From assembly GCF_003194625.1 (NCBI RefSeq), contig NZ_QHKX01000004.1, forward strand, positions 1 through 64,000: 64,000 nucleotides of DNA, written 5' to 3'. This document shows positions 60,750-64,000 of this stretch, in pieces (the first letter of the stretch is position 1; each line of letters begins with the position of its first letter). Origin of the DNA: Nocardioides solisilvae (GTDB lineage Bacteria > Actinomycetota > Actinomycetes > Propionibacteriales > Nocardioidaceae). The translations under genes were made by a program, and so were the position numbers. The notes under the pieces are model-generated. The model ran no database searches. It was not told the DNA's origin and worked only from the letters and a program-made list of their open reading frames with translations.

Positions 60750-61535
60750 TCAGCGGTCGGGCTGGCACCGCGGGCACCAGTACGTCGCCCGCTCCTTGCC
60801 CGGCGGACCCGACTGCTCGACGCTGACGGTCGTCCCGCAGCGCAGGCACTGGCGCTGCCGGTAGACCCAGGTCCGTCGTCCGCGTCGCAGGTCGCCCGTG
60901 GTCGACTGCTCGGCGCGCTCCTTGTTGTGCTCCAGCATCAGCTTCGCGCGCCGCACGAGCCGGGTCAGGTCGGGCACCCGGGCGACGGGCGTGGTCGGAC
61001 GGACGCCGCTGGTGAAGCACAGCTCGGCGGCGTACATGTTGCCGATCCCCGCCAGCCTGGTCTGGTCCAGCAGGGCGTGGACGAGGGGGCGGTCGGGGTC
61101 CTCGGTGAGCCTGCGCAGCGCCTCCGCCTCGTCCCAGTCGGGACCGAGCAGGTCGGGTCCGAGGTGGCCGACGACCTCGTGCTCGTCGCCTGTGGGCACG
61201 AGCTCCACGATCCCGAGGGAGAAGCCCACGGCGGTCCGCTCGCCCGCCTCCAGCACCACCCGGGCGGTGTGCACCGGACGCCGCCACCGCTGTCCCGGGC
61301 CGTAGGCCTGCCAGGCGCCCTCCATCTTCAGGTGGGTGTGCAGGGTCCACGCGCGGTCCGCCTCGATCCGGGTGAGCAGGTGCTTGCCCCGGCTCGCCGT
61401 GTGCCGCACGGTCGCCCCGGCGAGGTCGCGCGTCGCCAGCTGGGGGACCCGGAAGTCGGTGGCCGTCAGGGTGCGGCCGGCCAGCGTGCGGTCCAGCAGC
61501 CGTGCGGCCCGCCAGACGGTGTCCCCCTCAGGCAC
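60750..61535 (-). CDS. nei: Fpg/Nei family DNA glycosylase (endonuclease VIII-like)
   Basis: 261 aa. The N-terminus is MPEGDTVWRAARLL, with the catalytic Pro and Glu after Met removal and the PEGDT form typical of Nei rather than Fpg (PELPE). Other features are the Lys in SRGKHLLTR, the helix-two-turn-helix QTRLAGIGNMYAAEL, and a C-terminal zinc finger CLRC...CPRC. It excises oxidised pyrimidines and cuts the abasic site. It probably corresponds to mycobacterial Nei2. Its start overlaps the end of lhr by 8 bp, as in mycobacteria (lhr-nei). Confidence 0.93.
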   Translation of the reverse strand: MPEGDTVWRAARLLDRTLAGRTLTATDFRVPQLATRDLAGATVRHTASRGKHLLTRIEADRAWTLHTHLKMEGAWQAYGPGQRWRRPVHTARVVLEAGERTAVGFSLGIVELVPTGDEHEVVGHLGPDLLGPDWDEAEALRRLTEDPDRPLVHALLDQTRLAGIGNMYAAELCFTSGVRPTTPVARVPDLTRLVRRAKLMLEHNKERAEQSTTGDLRRGRRTWVYRQRQCLRCGTTVSVEQSGPPGKERATYWCPRCQPDR

Positions 61536-64000
61536 GGATCCTCAGCCCCTTCGGCGTGGCCACGAAGCCCGCGTCGCGCAGGGCGTGGCGCAGCGGGGTC
61601 TCTCCGGCACCGAGCAGCTGGGAGCCGTCGGCCCGCTCGACGGTGAGGCGGCCCAGCGCCCCGCCGCGGACCGACTCCGCGAGCGCTCTAGCCGCGGGCT
61701 CCAGCCGCGCGGGCTCGTCGGACCACGTGAGCAGCGTCCGGCCCCCGCGCTCGACGTACAGCGTGAGGTGCCCGTCGACCAGCACGACGAGGGCGCCCGC
61801 CTTCCGCCCGGGGCGGTGCCCCGAGGTCTCGGGCCAGGGGAGCGCGGCGCCGTACGGGTTGGCCGGGTCGGTGGCCGCGAGCGCGACCGCCTCGGGTGGC
61901 GACGTGCCGCGGTCGGTGTCGGAGAAGGTCCGCAACCGGTCCACGGCACCCGCCGTGCCGAACTGGGCGGCGCCCAGGCCCTCCACGAAGTACCCCCGAC
62001 GGCAGCGACCGGACTCCTCGAAGGCGGCCAGGACCTTGTAGACGCCCGCGAACCCGCCCGTGACCCGCTCGCTCGAGACGGCGCCCCGGGTGACGACGCC
62101 GTGCCGCTCCAGCAGGTGCTCGGCCAGGGCGTGGGCCCGCCTGGTCGGGTCGGCGTCCCTGGCCGGCAGGAGCGACCAGCGCCCGGCGGTCTCCGGCGGG
62201 CCGCTGCGGATCGGCATCCGCCCGGTCCGCGGCGGGGCGCGTCGGGTGCGGTGCGAGGCCGTGCCGGAACGCACCAGGGCGCGCAGCGGGACGACGGTGT
62301 CGTTGGTGACGTGGCCCGCCCAGACCAGGCCCCACAGGGCCGCCGACAACCGCTGGTCGGAGGTGGAGCCGACCTGGTCGGAGAGCTGGCGGAAGAAGAA
62401 GGCCCCACCCGGGGCCAGCGCCTCGAGCACGCGCAGCTGGAGCTCGTCGAGCTCCTCCTCCGACGGGTCGGGGAGTGTCAGGTGGGCCTGGTCGGCCAGG
62501 TGCAGGCTGACCCATCCGTCGCTGCCGGGCAGCGCCGCGTGCCCGCACCACAGCACCTCGCCCGAGGCGGTGAGCTCGTCGAGGTACGCCGACTGGTAGT
62601 CGCGGACCCGCGCCGCCAGCACGAGGGGCTCCAGCGCGCTCGCGGGCACGGAGCAGCCGGCCAGCTGCTCCAGCGCGGTGACCACACCGTCCACGCCGCG
62701 CAGCGCGCCCCGGGTGGTGGTCACCTTCTGCCAGGCGGGCAGGAACCGCGCGAGCGTGTCGGGGGTGACGGGCTCGACCTCCTGGCGCAGCCGCGCCAGC
62801 GAGCGTCGGCGCAGCCGGCGCAGCACCTGGGCGTCGCACCACTCCGGGCCCGTGCCCTGGGGGCGGAACTCGCCGTCCAGCACGCGCCCGCGGGCGGCCA
62901 GCCGCTGCAGCGTGTGCCGGGCGACGGCTTCGCCCAGGCTGAACCGGGCAGCCACCGCCTCCGTGGTGAAGGGGCCGTGCGTGCGTGCGTAGCGGGCCAC
63001 GAGGTCGCCGACGGGGTCTTCCTGCACCTCGGTGAAGGCCACCGGCGTCCCCTGCGGGACGGGCACGCCCAGGCCGTCCCGCAGGCGGGCGACCTCCTCG
63101 ATCGTGCACCAGACCTGCTGCCCGCCCATCCGCACCTCAACGACCCGGCGGCTCGCCGCCAGCTCGGCGAGCCAGGCCTCCACCGGTGAGCCCTCGCGGG
63201 TCCGCTCGCGCACCTCGGCCACGGTCAGCGGGCCGAGCAGCCGCAGCATGTCGACGACGCCCTCGGCGTCCCGGGCGCGACGCTCCTCGCTGAGCCACTG
63301 CAGGTCGGCCTCGACCTCGGCCAGCACGTCGGGGTCCAGCAGCTCGCGGAGCTCGGCGCGGCCCAGCAGCTCGGCCAGCAGGGACTGGTCGAGGCTCAGG
63401 GCGGCGGCCCGGCGCTCGGCGAGCGGCGAGTCGCCCTCGTAGAGGAACTGCGCGACGTACCCGAAGAGCAGGGTCCGCGCGAAGGGGGAGGGCTGCGTCG
63501 TGGCGACGTCGACGACGGCGACCTCCCGGCGCTGCACCGCGCCGAGGAGGCGCAGCAGCGACGGTAGGTCGTAGGCGTCCTGCAGGCACTCCCGGACCGC
63601 CTCCAGCACGATCGGGAAGGAGGGGTACTTGACCGCCACCTCCAGCAGCTGGGCGCTGCGCTGCCGCTGCTGCCACAGCGGGCTGCGGCGCCCGGGGTCG
63701 CGGCGGGGCAGCAGCAGGGCGCGGGCGGCACACTCCCGGAACCGGCTGGCGAAGAGGGCGGACCCGCCGACCTCGTCGGTGACGAGCTGCTCGACCTCCT
63801 CGGGCTCGAAGACGACGAGCTCGGCGCCCGGCGGCTCCTGGTCGCTGTCGGGGACGCGGATCACGATGCCGTCGTCGGCGGCCATCGCCTGCCCGTCGAC
63901 GCCGTGCTGCTCCCTCAGGCGCGCGTTGATCGCCAGCGCCCAGGGTGCGTGCACCGGCATCCCGTAGGGGGAGTGCAGCACCAGCCGCCAGTCGCCGAGC
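61528..64000 (-). CDS. lhr: Lhr-type large helicase, C-terminal part (5' end outside window)
   Basis: About 820 residues of the C-terminal part are visible; the DEAD/DEAH motor core begins beyond the window edge. The visible part opens with LGDWRLVLHSPYGMPVHAPWALAI, an Lhr hallmark following the RecA domains, then winged-helix and beta-barrel domains typical of Lhr (GHTTxxx-free here; LPRRDPGRRSPLWQQRQRSAQLLEV is conserved). The C-terminal region (about 550-820) is the extended Lhr_4 part seen in actinobacteria. Lhr is a 3'-5' ssDNA translocase/helicase of DNA repair, induced by damage. It overlaps nei by 8 bp, so the two repair genes are coupled. Confidence 0.95.
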   Translation of the reverse strand, partial: LGDWRLVLHSPYGMPVHAPWALAINARLREQHGVDGQAMAADDGIVIRVPDSDQEPPGAELVVFEPEEVEQLVTDEVGGSALFASRFRECAARALLLPRRDPGRRSPLWQQRQRSAQLLEVAVKYPSFPIVLEAVRECLQDAYDLPSLLRLLGAVQRREVAVVDVATTQPSPFARTLLFGYVAQFLYEGDSPLAERRAAALSLDQSLLAELLGRAELRELLDPDVLAEVEADLQWLSEERRARDAEGVVDMLRLLGPLTVAEVRERTREGSPVEAWLAELAASRRVVEVRMGGQQVWCTIEEVARLRDGLGVPVPQGTPVAFTEVQEDPVGDLVARYARTHGPFTTEAVAARFSLGEAVARHTLQRLAARGRVLDGEFRPQGTGPEWCDAQVLRRLRRRSLARLRQEVEPVTPDTLARFLPAWQKVTTTRGALRGVDGVVTALEQLAGCSVPASALEPLVLAARVRDYQSAYLDELTASGEVLWCGHAALPGSDGWVSLHLADQAHLTLPDPSEEELDELQLRVLEALAPGGAFFFRQLSDQVGSTSDQRLSAALWGLVWAGHVTNDTVVPLRALVRSGTASHRTRRAPPRTGRMPIRSGPPETAGRWSLLPARDADPTRRAHALAEHLLERHGVVTRGAVSSERVTGGFAGVYKVLAAFEESGRCRRGYFVEGLGAAQFGTAGAVDRLRTFSDTDRGTSPPEAVALAATDPANPYGAALPWPETSGHRPGRKAGALVVLVDGHLTLYVERGGRTLLTWSDEPARLEPAARALAESVRGGALGRLTVERADGSQLLGAGETPLRHALRDAGFVATPKGLRIRA

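Noticed and set aside
1..64000. tRNA, rRNA, riboswitch or replication origin
   Set aside because: No cloverleaf-like cluster, rRNA core sequence, conserved riboswitch core or DnaA-box cluster was recognised in the gaps, all of which are shorter than 300 bases.

Overview
The window is chromosomal DNA from a high-GC actinobacterium. The best fit is the Nocardioidaceae or a close relative, judged from gene content and codon use, since no rRNA lies in the window. From memory, the order glnA, RDD protein, DUF4191 protein, lipA, lipB, TIGR01777 epimerase, sucB (6.9-18.9 kb) matches Mycobacterium tuberculosis Rv2220 to Rv2215. The thyA, dfrA, dapA, rnj, ftsK, pgsA, clgR series (34-61 kb) matches Rv2764c to Rv2745c. 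Several blocks interrupt this conserved order and form the accessory content.

Layout: (1) 1-6.7 kb is a lower-GC defence island. It holds an IS3 transposase end, a divergent PD-(D/E)XK-type nuclease, an EcoRI-type adenine methyltransferase, a D12-class adenine methyltransferase, an unrecognised 184-aa protein, and McrB/McrC-like genes in one tight operon. (2) 6.8-20.4 kb is nitrogen and lipoate/2-oxoacid metabolism: glnA behind a four-box GlnR operator, lipA and lipB split by an ABC transporter pair, the lipoyl-dependent sucB with two nearly identical lipoyl domains, and lpd. (3) 20.5-30.5 kb is a molybdenum hydroxylase locus (coxG-M-L-S, GAF regulator, xdhC/coxI, coxE, coxD, mocA-like). Its large subunit carries the form II AYRGAGR motif. 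(4) 30.5-41.4 kb is housekeeping: pepA, gcvT, phzF-like, thyA, racemase, LysR, dfrA, Nudix, an F420-type LLM enzyme, dapA, rnj. (5) 41.5-50.7 kb is a respiratory block: an orphan GAF-GAF histidine kinase, fused cydDC, cydB, cydA, then a divergent blaI/M56 protease pair. (6) 50.7-64 kb is ftsK, a PH/RodZ-like fusion, rimO, pgsA, a secreted 5'-nucleotidase, cinA, clgR, nei2 and the 3' part of an lhr helicase.

The most notable non-coding signal is in the 178-bp cydA-blaI gap. Seven GTAGTAC units repeat there at an exact 14-bp period, with BlaI-like dyads (TACTAC/GTAGTA) at both ends. One end overlaps the apparent cydA -10 and the other lies just upstream of the blaI -10. This suggests that a BlaI/M56 sensor-repressor pair controls cytochrome bd. 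A second window-wide pattern is a TANNNT hexamer placed 6-8 nt before ATG/GTG in more than a dozen genes, the signature of leaderless transcripts. I used it to choose many starts.

No tRNA, rRNA, CRISPR array or replication origin was seen. No gene-free stretch exceeds 300 bases.
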